This document shows, in pieces, positions 25,748 through 35,200 of a stretch of 64,000 nucleotides of DNA. The stretch is from an uncultured Erysipelotrichaceae bacterium. GTDB taxonomy: Bacteria > Bacillota_I > Bacilli_A > Erysipelotrichales > Erysipelotrichaceae. Every line of letters starts with the position of its first letter. The stretch's first letter is position 1. The notes under the pieces were generated by a model that saw nothing but the letters and a program-made list of their open reading frames with translations, had not been told where the DNA came from and made no database searches. A program made the position numbers and the translations under genes. The stretch spans positions 62,001 through 126,000 of the forward strand of contig CAMCRE010000002.1 in NCBI GenBank assembly GCA_945877255.1, written 5' to 3'.

Positions 25748-26761
25748 ATGAAAATTTTAGTAACAGGTGGAGCTGGATTTATTGGTTCTAATTTTGTGTA
25801 TTACTTATTACAAAATTCTGAAGATGACGTTGTTTGTGTCGACGCATTAACGTATGCCGGTAATTTAAAGACGCTAGACAACGCTTTAAATCATCCACGT
25901 TTTAAATTTTATAAAGCAGATATTACGGATAAAGCAACAATGGAAAAAATATTCGCTGATGAAAAATTTGATGTAGTTGTAAATTTTGCGGCAGAATCAC
26001 ATGTTGATCGCTCAATTGTTAATCCAACTATTTTTCTTACAACGAATATTATCGGAACACAAATTTTAATGGACTTGAGTTTGAAATTTAATGTTAAGAG
26101 ATATCATCAAGTTTCTACAGATGAAGTTTATGGTGATTTACCACTTGAGAGAAAAGATTTATTTTTCACTGAAAATACACCATTACATACATCTAGTCCG
26201 TATTCTAGTTCAAAAGCAGGAGCTGATTTATTAGTTCAAGCATATTATCGTACATATGGTTTACCGATGACGATTTCTCGTTGTTCTAACAACTATGGAC
26301 CATACCATTTTCCTGAAAAATTAATTCCATTAATGATTAAAAACGCTTTGGAAAATAAAAAATTACCTGTTTATGGAAAAGGTGAAAACGTTCGTGATTG
26401 GTTACATGTTAGCGATCATTGCAAAGCGATTGATTTAATTATTCGAAAAGGACGTATTGGAGAAGTGTACAACGTTGGTGGTCATAACGAAAGATCGAAT
26501 ATCGAAGTTGTTAAGGCAATTTTAAAACATTTAGGAAAAAGTGAAGATTTAATCACTTACGTTGAAGATCGTAAAGGACATGACTTACGCTATGCCATCG
26601 ACCCAACAAAAATTCAAAGTGAATTAGGATGGAAACATACGTTTCAGTTTGAAGATGGACTAAAACAAACGATAGAGTGGTATTTAGATAATCAAGAGTG
26701 GGTAGAAAGTGTAACGAGTGGAGAATATCAACACTACTACGAACAACGCTATGGAAAATAG
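25748..26761 (+). CDS. rmlB: dTDP-glucose 4,6-dehydratase
   Basis: A 337-residue extended SDR: ILVTGGAGFIGSNFVYYLL (3-21), AAESHVDRS, STDEVYGDL, YSSSKAGADLLV (Tyr-x3-Lys) and NNYGPYHFPEKLIPLMI. It makes dTDP-4-keto-6-deoxyglucose, the branch-point for rhamnose and for 4-amino sugars. I chose ATG 25748 because GGAGG lies about 8 nt upstream and the NAD motif then starts at residue 3; the longer frame from 25682 overlaps rmlD. Confidence 0.96.
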   Translation: MKILVTGGAGFIGSNFVYYLLQNSEDDVVCVDALTYAGNLKTLDNALNHPRFKFYKADITDKATMEKIFADEKFDVVVNFAAESHVDRSIVNPTIFLTTNIIGTQILMDLSLKFNVKRYHQVSTDEVYGDLPLERKDLFFTENTPLHTSSPYSSSKAGADLLVQAYYRTYGLPMTISRCSNNYGPYHFPEKLIPLMIKNALENKKLPVYGKGENVRDWLHVSDHCKAIDLIIRKGRIGEVYNVGGHNERSNIEVVKAILKHLGKSEDLITYVEDRKGHDLRYAIDPTKIQSELGWKHTFQFEDGLKQTIEWYLDNQEWVESVTSGEYQHYYEQRYGK

Positions 26762-28139
26762 TAAAATTAAAACGAATTTATTTTATGCAATTGTTTCTCA
26801 ATTAGTAGTATTAGTGATTAGTATTACTACTTCTTTAGTGTTACCTAAAGTATTATCTATTGAATACTTTGGATACTGGCAACTATTTTTGTTTTATATT
26901 AGTTATATTGGTGTAACACATTTAGGTGTATTAGACGGAATTTATTTACGTTTAGGTGGTAAATTTCCAGAAGAAATTGATAAATCACTTTTCACCCAGC
27001 AATTTATTGTGTATGGACTTTATTTTGCTGTTGTTGGATTAGCTGTTTCGTTTTTATTTAATCAATCGCATTGGCAACTATTTATGATGGTTGGAATAAA
27101 TATTGTGATCGGAAATTTATTTTCATATATTGGATATGTCTTACAAGCAACGAACCAAATTAAATTATTTTCACAAGCTAATATTTTTGAAAAAATATTG
27201 TTTTTTGGAAGTTTAGTCATTTTCTTTGTTTTAGAAAAAAACAACTACTTAGATTACATTTATATATACACAATTTCTAGGTTAATTGCATTGTGCTACT
27301 TAGCAATTAAAACAAAACACTATTTCACATACACAAAAATTAAAATAGTGGTATTAAAAGAAATATATGAAAACTTATTAGCTGGATTTCCATTACTACT
27401 AGCGAATTTCTCTAGTATGTTGGTATTGGGGTTTGCAAGACTAATGGTAGAAAAAAACTGGGGAATAGCAACGTTTTCTAAAATTTCGTTCGCAATTTCA
27501 TTGACTAATTTATTGTTGTTGTTTGTTTCGCAAGTAAGTTTAGTGTTATTCCCAGCACTTAAAAGAGCGAATAAATCGCATCTAAATTTATTGTTTACGA
27601 AGTTAAATTATTTAATTTCGATGTGTATGTTATTTGGATTATTATTTTATCCGATTGTATTTTTTATTGTTGTAAATTGGTTACCAAAATATTACGATAG
27701 TTTATACTATCTTGCGTTACTATTGCCGATGTGTTTATATGAAGGAAAAATGCAAATGATTCATACAACGTATTTTAAAGCATTACGCAAAGAAAGAAGT
27801 TTATTAATGTTAAACTTTATTTCGGCGTTAATTAGTATTGTTGGTGTAATGTGTGCTATTCAGTTAAATAGCATTGATGGTGTTATTTATAGTGTTGTAG
27901 TAGCTGTTATTTTTAGAAGTTTTTTAGCTTACTTTATCATCGTTGATGCATTAGTGTTAAATGTTGAATTAAATGAATGGGTATCTTTAATTGTGATTTG
28001 GTTGTATGTTTTTTTAATTAATCAATTTAGTATGTTATCCGCAATGTTATTATATAGTTTTGTGTTAGTAGGATATATGTATATTACAAGAGATAAACTT
28101 AAACCAATAATACAAAGATTAAGGAGGAAATATGAATAA
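26751..28139 (+). CDS. Wzx-type polysaccharide flippase 3
   Basis: A membrane protein of 462 residues (from ATG 26751) with about 12-14 hydrophobic helices, opening KIKTNLFYAIVSQLVVLVISITTSLVLPKVLSIEYFGYWQLF, typical of the PST/MOP family. It is in the operon with the initiating phosphoglycosyltransferase and polymerase, so it should export the rhamnose-containing unit. The start is uncertain: ATG 26751 overlaps the rmlB stop by 11 bp and has no SD; a GTG at 26718 is in frame. Its stop overlaps the next gene, whose SD AGGAGG lies in its tail. Confidence 0.85.
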   Translation: MENSKIKTNLFYAIVSQLVVLVISITTSLVLPKVLSIEYFGYWQLFLFYISYIGVTHLGVLDGIYLRLGGKFPEEIDKSLFTQQFIVYGLYFAVVGLAVSFLFNQSHWQLFMMVGINIVIGNLFSYIGYVLQATNQIKLFSQANIFEKILFFGSLVIFFVLEKNNYLDYIYIYTISRLIALCYLAIKTKHYFTYTKIKIVVLKEIYENLLAGFPLLLANFSSMLVLGFARLMVEKNWGIATFSKISFAISLTNLLLLFVSQVSLVLFPALKRANKSHLNLLFTKLNYLISMCMLFGLLFYPIVFFIVVNWLPKYYDSLYYLALLLPMCLYEGKMQMIHTTYFKALRKERSLLMLNFISALISIVGVMCAIQLNSIDGVIYSVVVAVIFRSFLAYFIIVDALVLNVELNEWVSLIVIWLYVFLINQFSMLSAMLLYSFVLVGYMYITRDKLKPIIQRLRRKYE

Positions 28140-29031
28140 GTCGGTAGGAGCGGTTATTCTAAATTATAATGATTTTGATAACACTAAAAAGTGTATTGAG
28201 AATCTTCTTGCTACATCAATTGGAAAAATTGTTGTAGTGGATAATCAGTCTAGTGATGACAGTTTTTCTTCACTGCAACATTATAAAAGTGACAAAGTTT
28301 TAGTTGTACGATCCGATCGAAATGGTGGCTATGCTTATGGCAATAATTTTGGTGTAAAACATTTAATTTCAGAAGAAACGATAGAATATTTATTAATTTT
28401 AAATCCGGATGTTATGATTGATGAAAATGCTATTTTTGATTTAGTTTGTTATTTAAGAAAGCATGAAAAAGTTAAACTAGTTAGTAATTTATGTATAGAT
28501 ACTGGCTGTGATAAAACAGTTCAAGCATGGAAGCTATTTGATTTTAAAGCTTCTTTGATGAGTATGTTAATTACAACGAGAAAATTATTTTTACCACGTT
28601 TAGTTGAGTATACACCAGAGCAGTTATCGCAATCTGAATTAATTGTGGATACTTTATCTGGACCATGTTTACTTTTTGAAAAAAAAGCATTTTTAGAGAT
28701 GGGAATGTTTGATGAATCGGTGTTCTTATTTTGTGAGGAAAATATGACGGCACATCGTCTTAAAAAATCAAATTATCAGTCAGCATTAATTAATACTTCA
28801 AAATATTATCATCAACATTCAGCAACGATTATGAAAACTTTAAAATCTGAGAAAAAGAAATCAATTATTATGAATGTATCGCGAGATATATTTATGGAAA
28901 AATATATTCAACCTAAAGGTATTAAAAAATTACTTTATTTAAGTTTTAAAGTATTAAGAAAATTAGATAATATTATTGCGTTTACGCATTATTATCGTGT
29001 AGAAAGAAGACAGAAAAATGAAAAAAATTAG
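28132..29031 (+). CDS. GT2 family glycosyltransferase (WbbL/rhamnosyltransferase-like)
   Basis: A 299-residue GT-A enzyme with AVILNYNDFDNTKKCIENL, VVVDNQSSDDS, NGGYAYGNNFGVKHL and LILNPDVMID, the DXD-equivalent NPD seen in WbbL/RgpF-like dTDP-rhamnosyltransferases. It carries SGPCLLFEKKAFLEMGMFDESVFLFCEE, the acceptor-domain motif of this subgroup. Its location right after the rmlACDB genes supports dTDP-rhamnose as the donor, but that is inference. It overlaps the following gene by 14 bp. Confidence 0.87.
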   Translation: MNKSVGAVILNYNDFDNTKKCIENLLATSIGKIVVVDNQSSDDSFSSLQHYKSDKVLVVRSDRNGGYAYGNNFGVKHLISEETIEYLLILNPDVMIDENAIFDLVCYLRKHEKVKLVSNLCIDTGCDKTVQAWKLFDFKASLMSMLITTRKLFLPRLVEYTPEQLSQSELIVDTLSGPCLLFEKKAFLEMGMFDESVFLFCEENMTAHRLKKSNYQSALINTSKYYHQHSATIMKTLKSEKKKSIIMNVSRDIFMEKYIQPKGIKKLLYLSFKVLRKLDNIIAFTHYYRVERRQKNEKN

Positions 29032-30778
29032 TCAGTTAGTAAAAATGTTGCCGTTATTGTTTATTACATTAATCTTATTTATTAGTAAAGTAGATAGTGT
29101 ATTAATGCGCTTTGGTATCTCTAAATTAGTATTAATTTGTGGATTATTTGTGGTATTAGTAGTCTGTGTTGGTATTGATTATAAAAAAATAGTTTTTACT
29201 AAAAAAATTTATTATATTGGAATTTTATTACTGTATTTTTTATTTCAATTTATTATTTCAGGTGGGTATAATAATGGTTTAGCTAATTATATTACATTAG
29301 CTAATGCATTATTATTGTTTGTGTATTTTGATATTAATAAAGCTTTTATTAATCAGTATATTCATTATTTTTTCATTGGCTGGTTAATGATACTTTGTGT
29401 CCAAACGCTATTGATTACACGTATTGTTGATGGGGAAGTATTAGGTCATTTTGCAAGAAAAAATTTATATTTATTACCAATTGGTGGCAGTAATTATATA
29501 GCAGCGATTATTGTATTACTAGTTTGTATCGTTACATACTTAAAACAAAAGTTTCATCCAATGTTATATATGTTTGTGCAAATTATGGCTTGTATGAGTG
29601 TATATTTCTTAAGATCGAGAGCATCTTTAATTGTTTTAGCGACGTTTTATTTTATTTATTTTGTAGTTAATAAATTACATATTAATAAAGCTAAAGCTAA
29701 AAAAATATTGAAATTTAGTGCATTGAGTGTTGCGATAATTATTCCATTAGTACTTTTCGTAGCATATATTAGAAGTGGTGGTGATTATCAAAATCATTCT
29801 AACTTTTTAGATAAAATTTCTACAGGTAGATTTCAAATTTATGTTCAGAATATGAAACACATTTTTTCTAATGTACAATATATCTTATTTGGATATGGAT
29901 TTAGATATGGAGCTGTAGCGAGTACATTACCGCACGATATCATCCAAACAGTAGTAATTTATGGTGGTTTTGTTGCTTTAGTGGTACATGGTTTTATTTT
30001 TGTGAAGTTTAAAAAGTTGTTGCTAAATAGCATTCATAAAAAAATGATTACAATATTTGTGGCGATAATATTGTTTCAGGGACTGTTTGAACCGACGTTA
30101 TATTCACATTATTATGATATATTTGTAGTGGTGATTTTGGCGTATTTAATGCAAGATGTTAATGATGTTGTGCAATTTTCGTTTAAGAAATCGAAAATAC
30201 TAATAGCATTGTTAGTGGTTGTGTTAAGTGGTAGTTGGTTGTATTTTAAAAAAGAATCTAATGTGTATCAATTTAATATTACTTATCAAGTTGAGATGAA
30301 TTTAAAAGATCATTATAATGAATTAGTTGAAAAACATCCGCAAATCAAAATTGATGAAACTGAATTTGTGGTCGCAAATATTGGTGAAAGAAGCACGATT
30401 AATGCATTAATTATTTCAGACTTAAAACAAAATGATCATGTAAAACAGTTATCACAATCAGCATTAGATAAAATAACGATTTTACCACAAGTTGGTGATA
30501 TTGTAGATTCAGAAAAATTAGTTGTGAGCATTCGTGAAGATGCACAACATCAACGTAATAAAATAGAAAGTTACATTAATGATATTAATAGCTATTTAGC
30601 ACAACGTCAAGATTTTGTTGTGTCAAAACAGCGTTTTAGAATAAAAAATTATCGTATATCAGAATTACAATATTATCACACTCATTTAGATATTTCATTA
30701 TATGAAATGATGATTTCTTGTTTATTTGGGGGTGTTGTTGCGTTCTATTTAATGTCGGGAGGTAAGAAGCATGAATGA
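29018..30778 (+). CDS. Wzy-like polymerase with a PCP-like C-terminal domain
   Basis: A 586-residue membrane protein in two parts. Residues 1-~380 hold about ten helices and a loop with YIRSGGDYQNHSNFLDKISTGRFQIYVQNMKHIF and a GYGFRYG segment, the O-antigen polymerase/ligase layout. The rest has a helix (about 394-412), a ~150-residue charged extracytoplasmic stretch with a helical segment (DAQHQRNKIESYINDINSYLAQ), and a final helix (about 562-582). Helix-domain-helix is the topology of polysaccharide co-polymerases (Wzz/CpsC), which set chain length. No separate CpsC/Wzz is in the window. Polymerase function is likely; the co-polymerase reading is inference. It overlaps the last GT2 by 8 bp. 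Confidence 0.72.
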   Translation: MKKISQLVKMLPLLFITLILFISKVDSVLMRFGISKLVLICGLFVVLVVCVGIDYKKIVFTKKIYYIGILLLYFLFQFIISGGYNNGLANYITLANALLLFVYFDINKAFINQYIHYFFIGWLMILCVQTLLITRIVDGEVLGHFARKNLYLLPIGGSNYIAAIIVLLVCIVTYLKQKFHPMLYMFVQIMACMSVYFLRSRASLIVLATFYFIYFVVNKLHINKAKAKKILKFSALSVAIIIPLVLFVAYIRSGGDYQNHSNFLDKISTGRFQIYVQNMKHIFSNVQYILFGYGFRYGAVASTLPHDIIQTVVIYGGFVALVVHGFIFVKFKKLLLNSIHKKMITIFVAIILFQGLFEPTLYSHYYDIFVVVILAYLMQDVNDVVQFSFKKSKILIALLVVVLSGSWLYFKKESNVYQFNITYQVEMNLKDHYNELVEKHPQIKIDETEFVVANIGERSTINALIISDLKQNDHVKQLSQSALDKITILPQVGDIVDSEKLVVSIREDAQHQRNKIESYINDINSYLAQRQDFVVSKQRFRIKNYRISELQYYHTHLDISLYEMMISCLFGGVVAFYLMSGGKKHE

Positions 30779-31559
30779 TTTAACAGTATTAGTTGCAGCA
30801 GTGAATAAAACTGTTGATTTATTCACGCAAATGAACATTACCACACCGTGTATAGTCGCTAACCAGTCTGTTAGTGAAGGTAAATTCGTTATAGGAGATA
30901 AAGTATTCATTTCACTAAATGAAAGAGGAGTCGGATTAAATCGTAATACTGCTTTAAATCGTTGTACGACTAAATATGCGGTATTAGCTGATGATGATCA
31001 AGTGTTTGTAGATCAATATGATTCGATTATTATTGATAGTTTTGCGAAATATCCCGATGCTGATGTTTTAATTTTTAATATTGATGATCCTAGTTGTTCT
31101 AGATACATTATTAAAGAAAATCATAAAATTAGTTGGTTAAATTTTGCACGTTATGGTGCGGTACGCATTGCGTTTAAAACAGAAAGTATTCATCGTAAAA
31201 ATATTCATTTTCATCAGTTTTTTGGTGGTGGTGCAAAGTTTTCACACGGTGAAGATTCAATATTCTTAGCGGATTGTTTGCGTAATAAGTTAAAAATATA
31301 TGGAATTAATCAAACGATTGCACGTTTAAATGAAGATGATAGTTCTAGTTGGTTTACTGGTTATAATGAAAAATATTTTTATGATAAAGGTATTTTAGGT
31401 TACTGTATGTTTAAAAAATTTGCGTATTTATTTTGCGTGCAAGATGCGATTCGCAATTATCGAAAATATCAGAGTGAAATATCGTTACTAAAAAGAATAA
31501 CTTTGGCGTTTAATGGCATAAAAGCTATTAAAACAGGAAATTATAAAACAGCATGGTAA
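30771..31559 (+). CDS. GT2-like glycosyltransferase, last gene of the cluster
   Basis: A 262-residue GT-A protein: LTVLVAAVNKTVDLFTQMNI, IGDKVFISLNERGVGLNRNTALNRCTTKYAVLADDDQVF with the ADDD metal site (about 73-77), and HGEDSIFLADCL in the acceptor part. The compressed N-terminus and the GLNRNTAL motif place it in a GT2 branch common in streptococcal capsule and teichoic acid loci. Its start overlaps the polymerase gene and it is followed by a terminator, ending the operon. Confidence 0.8.
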   Translation: MNDLTVLVAAVNKTVDLFTQMNITTPCIVANQSVSEGKFVIGDKVFISLNERGVGLNRNTALNRCTTKYAVLADDDQVFVDQYDSIIIDSFAKYPDADVLIFNIDDPSCSRYIIKENHKISWLNFARYGAVRIAFKTESIHRKNIHFHQFFGGGAKFSHGEDSIFLADCLRNKLKIYGINQTIARLNEDDSSSWFTGYNEKYFYDKGILGYCMFKKFAYLFCVQDAIRNYRKYQSEISLLKRITLAFNGIKAIKTGNYKTAW

Positions 31560-31564
31560 TAAAA

Positions 31565-31588
31565 TAGTCCAGAAATCTCTGGACTTTT
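31565..31588 (+). terminator. Terminator of the pgt-rml operon
   Basis: AGTCCAGA (31566-31573), a 4-nt loop, TCTGGACT (31578-31585) then TTT. Confidence 0.82.
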
Positions 31589-31671
31589 AAATTATTACAT
31601 GCTGTTTTATTTTGATGTGAATTAATTATTACGCATCGTATTTTGTGCATCTAAATAATGTAGTTTAGATA

Positions 31672-31878
31672 TTATGCAGTTTTTTCACTTTCTTTTTCAT
31701 CTTTAAATAAATGTTTAATTATTTCATAAATCCACCAAATTACTAGTAGTGTAGCTGCTAAATACATTTCAAGTAATACAGGTGATGTAACTTGACCAAC
31801 CTCGAATTTTAAAATATTTAAAATCATTAGAAAAATAATTGTTGTACTTAATAAAAAGCAGTGACTATTTCTTTTCAT
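31672..31878 (-). CDS. Small two-helix membrane protein
   Basis: A 68-residue protein with two hydrophobic stretches (about 7-26 and 33-56) and a charged cytoplasmic tail ending KDEKESEKTA. It has a perfect AGGAGG site 6 nt before the ATG and a promoter about 125 bp upstream, with a short leader ORF between. The family is unknown to me; small membrane proteins of this kind are often regulators or stress proteins. It is transcribed away from the GH31 gene. Confidence 0.68.
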   Translation of the reverse strand: MKRNSHCFLLSTTIIFLMILNILKFEVGQVTSPVLLEMYLAATLLVIWWIYEIIKHLFKDEKESEKTA

Positions 31879-31931
31879 GTTATCCTCCTAAAATTAAATT
31901 ATAAAAAATAAGCATATATTAAATTAACCGC

Positions 31932-31967
31932 CTAATCTCCGTTTTTATACCTTGAAATATAAATCAT
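31932..31967 (-). CDS. Possible leader peptide (11 codons)
   Basis: On the minus strand AAAGGAG is followed 8 nt later by ATG opening MIYISRYKNGD and a stop. A second ATG 4 nt earlier opens an 8-codon frame ending at 31945. Both lie in the leader of the small membrane protein. The SD is good, but no conserved amino-acid run is visible, so translation-based control is only a possibility. Confidence 0.3.
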   Translation of the reverse strand: MIYISRYKNGD

Positions 31968-32002
31968 ACATATTTCTCCTTTCATGTTTATTGGTTGATT
32001 TC

Positions 32003-32031
32003 ATTTTAACACAAGTTTTAATATATTTGAA
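32003..32031 (-). promoter_or_regulatory. Promoter of the small membrane protein gene
   Basis: On the minus strand TTCAAA, 17 bp, TAAAAT preceded by TGT (extended -10). Confidence 0.5.
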
Positions 32032-32183
32032 CGATATAAACGAAAAATACAATAAAAATATTAAAATATACAATATATTTCAAATTGTTTTATAAAAGAT
32101 AAGCAAAGTAATAGAATAAGAGGATAAAAATATTGTGAAATGCAATTTTTTCATAAATTTATACTTTTATAAAACAAATTTAC

Positions 32184-32199
32184 AAAAAAAAAAAAAAAA
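32184..32199 (+). repeat. A16 homopolymer upstream of the GH31 promoter
   Basis: Sixteen consecutive A, the longest homopolymer I saw in the window. It ends 13 bp before the proposed -35 (32213). Confidence 0.95.
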
Positions 32200-32212
32200 G
32201 TTGAAACCGGTA

Positions 32213-32241
32213 TTGCTATTTTCGATTTTATAGTATATAAT
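32213..32241 (+). promoter_or_regulatory. GH31 promoter
   Basis: TTGCTA, 17 bp, TATAAT. The A16 tract lies at about -49 to -64 relative to the expected start, the UP-element position. SD is GAAAGGGG before ATG 32269. Confidence 0.65.
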
Positions 32242-32268
32242 GTTGGCGATGAAAGGGGTTAAAAAGAT

Positions 32269-35200
32269 ATGAGAACCAAAAAAATAGTTGCATTAACATT
32301 ATGTGCAGGTATATTAATGGCAAATACACCACACATTAAAGTAAAAGCAAATGCAGAAAATAAAATTACTTCTGTTTTGAATGAAAATAATAAAGTTGTA
32401 TTTTCTTTTTCTGACAACAGTAAAATGCAAATCAATTTTTTACGTGATGACATGTTTAGGGTACAAAAAGTAGACGCAAATGGACAGTTCGTTGAAAAAA
32501 TTGCACCACCATCATCACACAATAACGCATTTATTACTGTAAAAAATGATGCTGAGTTTGGAGGAAGTCAATACACTTATAATGAGACTGAAACAGCGGT
32601 AACGCTAACTAACTCGCACATAAAAATGATTGTTGATAAAGTGAAAGGGACAATCAAACTAACAAAAACTGATGGAACAATAATATTTGAAGAAGAAAGT
32701 ACGATTCAGTTATCTGAAACAACTTCATTCCAAACTTTAAAAACGAATGCAAGTGAATATTTCTTTGGAGGTGGAACACAAAATGGTCGTTTCTCACACA
32801 AAGGTAACCGTATAGCAATCGTCAACACAAATAATTGGACAGATGGTGGCGTAGCTTCACCTAATCCATTTTACTGGTCAACTAAAGGATATGGAATGGT
32901 GCGTAATTCTTATGCACCAGGATATTATGATTTCGCTAAAGAAAATGCGTCTAACGTTATTAACCATCACAACGATAAAAGATTTGACGCATACTACTTC
33001 GTTGGAGAAACACCAAAAAACTTAATTAATGATTATGTTGATTTAACAGGAAAACCGATTCAAATTCCTGATTACACATATTATTTAAGTCATTTAAACT
33101 GTTATAACCGTGATTACTGGGCAGAAACAGGAAACACAAATGATCGTTTAATTGATGGAAAATACTACAAAGAATATAGTCCTAGTTTATTAGGAAGTGG
33201 GAATGCACCTGCTAATGCAGTTAAAGAAAGTTTAATGCCACAAGGTGGAAACGATACGTTTACTGCCAAAAAACAAATTGACATTCACGTAGAAAAAGAT
33301 ATGCCGTTAGGTTGGTTTTTACCAAATGATGGGTATGGTTGTGGATTTGGGCAAGATACAACAAGTTTAGATAATAATATTCAAAATTTAAAAGCGTTCG
33401 TTGATTATGCGAACACTAAAGGAGTTGTAACTGGGCTTTGGACACAAAGTGATTTAACACCTAAAGGATCTAATCCAATATTACAACGTGATTTCGATAA
33501 AGAAGTGAATATAGCTGGCGTTCGCTCATTAAAAACAGACGTTGCATGGGTAGGACACGGCTATACATTCGGATTAAACGGTTTAGAGTTAGCTTCACGT
33601 GTATTAGATAAAGCTAATGAAAAACACAATGTAGTTACATTAGACGGTTGGGCAGGAACACAACGTTATGGTGGAATATGGTCGGGAGACCAATCAGGTG
33701 GAAACTGGGAGTACATTCGCTTCCACATCCCAACATATATTGGAACAGGATTATCAGGACAACCACACATCGGTAGTGACGTAGATGGTATTTTCGGTGG
33801 TAGAAATCCAATCGTCAATGTGCGTGATTTCCAATTTAAATCGTTCTCTGGTTATATGCTAGATATGGATGGTTGGGGAACTTCACAAAAAAACCCATGG
33901 GAATTTGGGGGTAAATATACTGATATTAATCGTGCGTATTTAAAATTAAAAGCACAACTATTACCATATATTGCAACTGAAGCACAACATGCACATGAAA
34001 CAGGAACACCTATTTTACGTGCTATGATGTTAGAATATCCAAATGAATATACATATGGAAAAGCAACACAATATCAATATTTATGGGGAAGTAATTTCTT
34101 AGTTGCACCTATTTATCAAAACACTGCAATGCAAGATAATGGTAATGATATTCGTAATGAAATTTATTTACCTAATAATAATGATGGTACACCAATTATT
34201 TGGATTGATTACTTAACAGGTCAACAATATCGTGGTGGAAATGTTATTAATAATTTTGATGCACCATTATATAAAATGCCTATTTTCGTAAAAAATGGAT
34301 CAATTATTCCAATGTATTCAGAAAATAATAACCCTTCACCAAAAACAACAACGAATCCAAAAGGATTAGACCGTTCATTACGTATTGTGGAATTTTATCC
34401 AGATAAAGCAAGTGAATATACACAATATGAAGATGATGGAAGAACAAAAAATGGTGCGAGTATTTCAACACGATTCACATCTAATGTAAATGGAGAAACA
34501 GCAGTATTAACTGCACATCGTGCTACAAGTAAGCAAGATGTTAGTCGTTTAGCAATTAATAAAGCAAGTGAATTTGTGGTAAATGTTTCAAAAGCACCAA
34601 CAAATGTAACATTAAAATTAAATGATGTTGTACAAACACTACAAAAAGTTGATACAAAAGAAGCGTACGATAATGCAACAGGAAATGTTTATTATTACGA
34701 TGAATCACCAGAAACATTCGTTACAAAATACGCCCAAACTGCTGATATTAAAATGTTGAATATTCAAACAACACCTAAATTGTTTGTGAAATCAACAAAT
34801 AAAATTAATGTTTTAGAAAACAAATTAGAAGTAACAGTAGAAGGATTTGAAAATGCACAAGTTTTATCTAAAGATGAACTTAATGCCAACTTATCTATCC
34901 CAACAAATGTGGCAAATAATACAACAGTAACAACCTCCAAACAAATTGGTGTTAGTTGGAATGCAGTAGATAATGCTACAAGTTATGACGTTGAAGCTGA
35001 TGGTATAATTTTCAAAAATATCACAGAACCAAACTTTGTGCATGGCGGATTATTATTCTCTACACCACACACATATCGTGCTCGTGCTGTAAATAACGAC
35101 GGTTATTCTAATTGGAGTGACGCTGTTCAAATTAGTACATTAGATGATCCATACCGCAATGTGCCAGAAGGATATACGATTACAGCAAACGTTGATGCAC

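Larger units (their letters stand above)
31879..32268. promoter_or_regulatory. Divergent intergenic region between the small membrane protein and GH31 genes
   Basis: These 390 bp contain no long gene. They hold a leftward promoter and possible leader peptide (both below), an A16 tract, and the rightward GH31 promoter. Confidence 0.6.
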
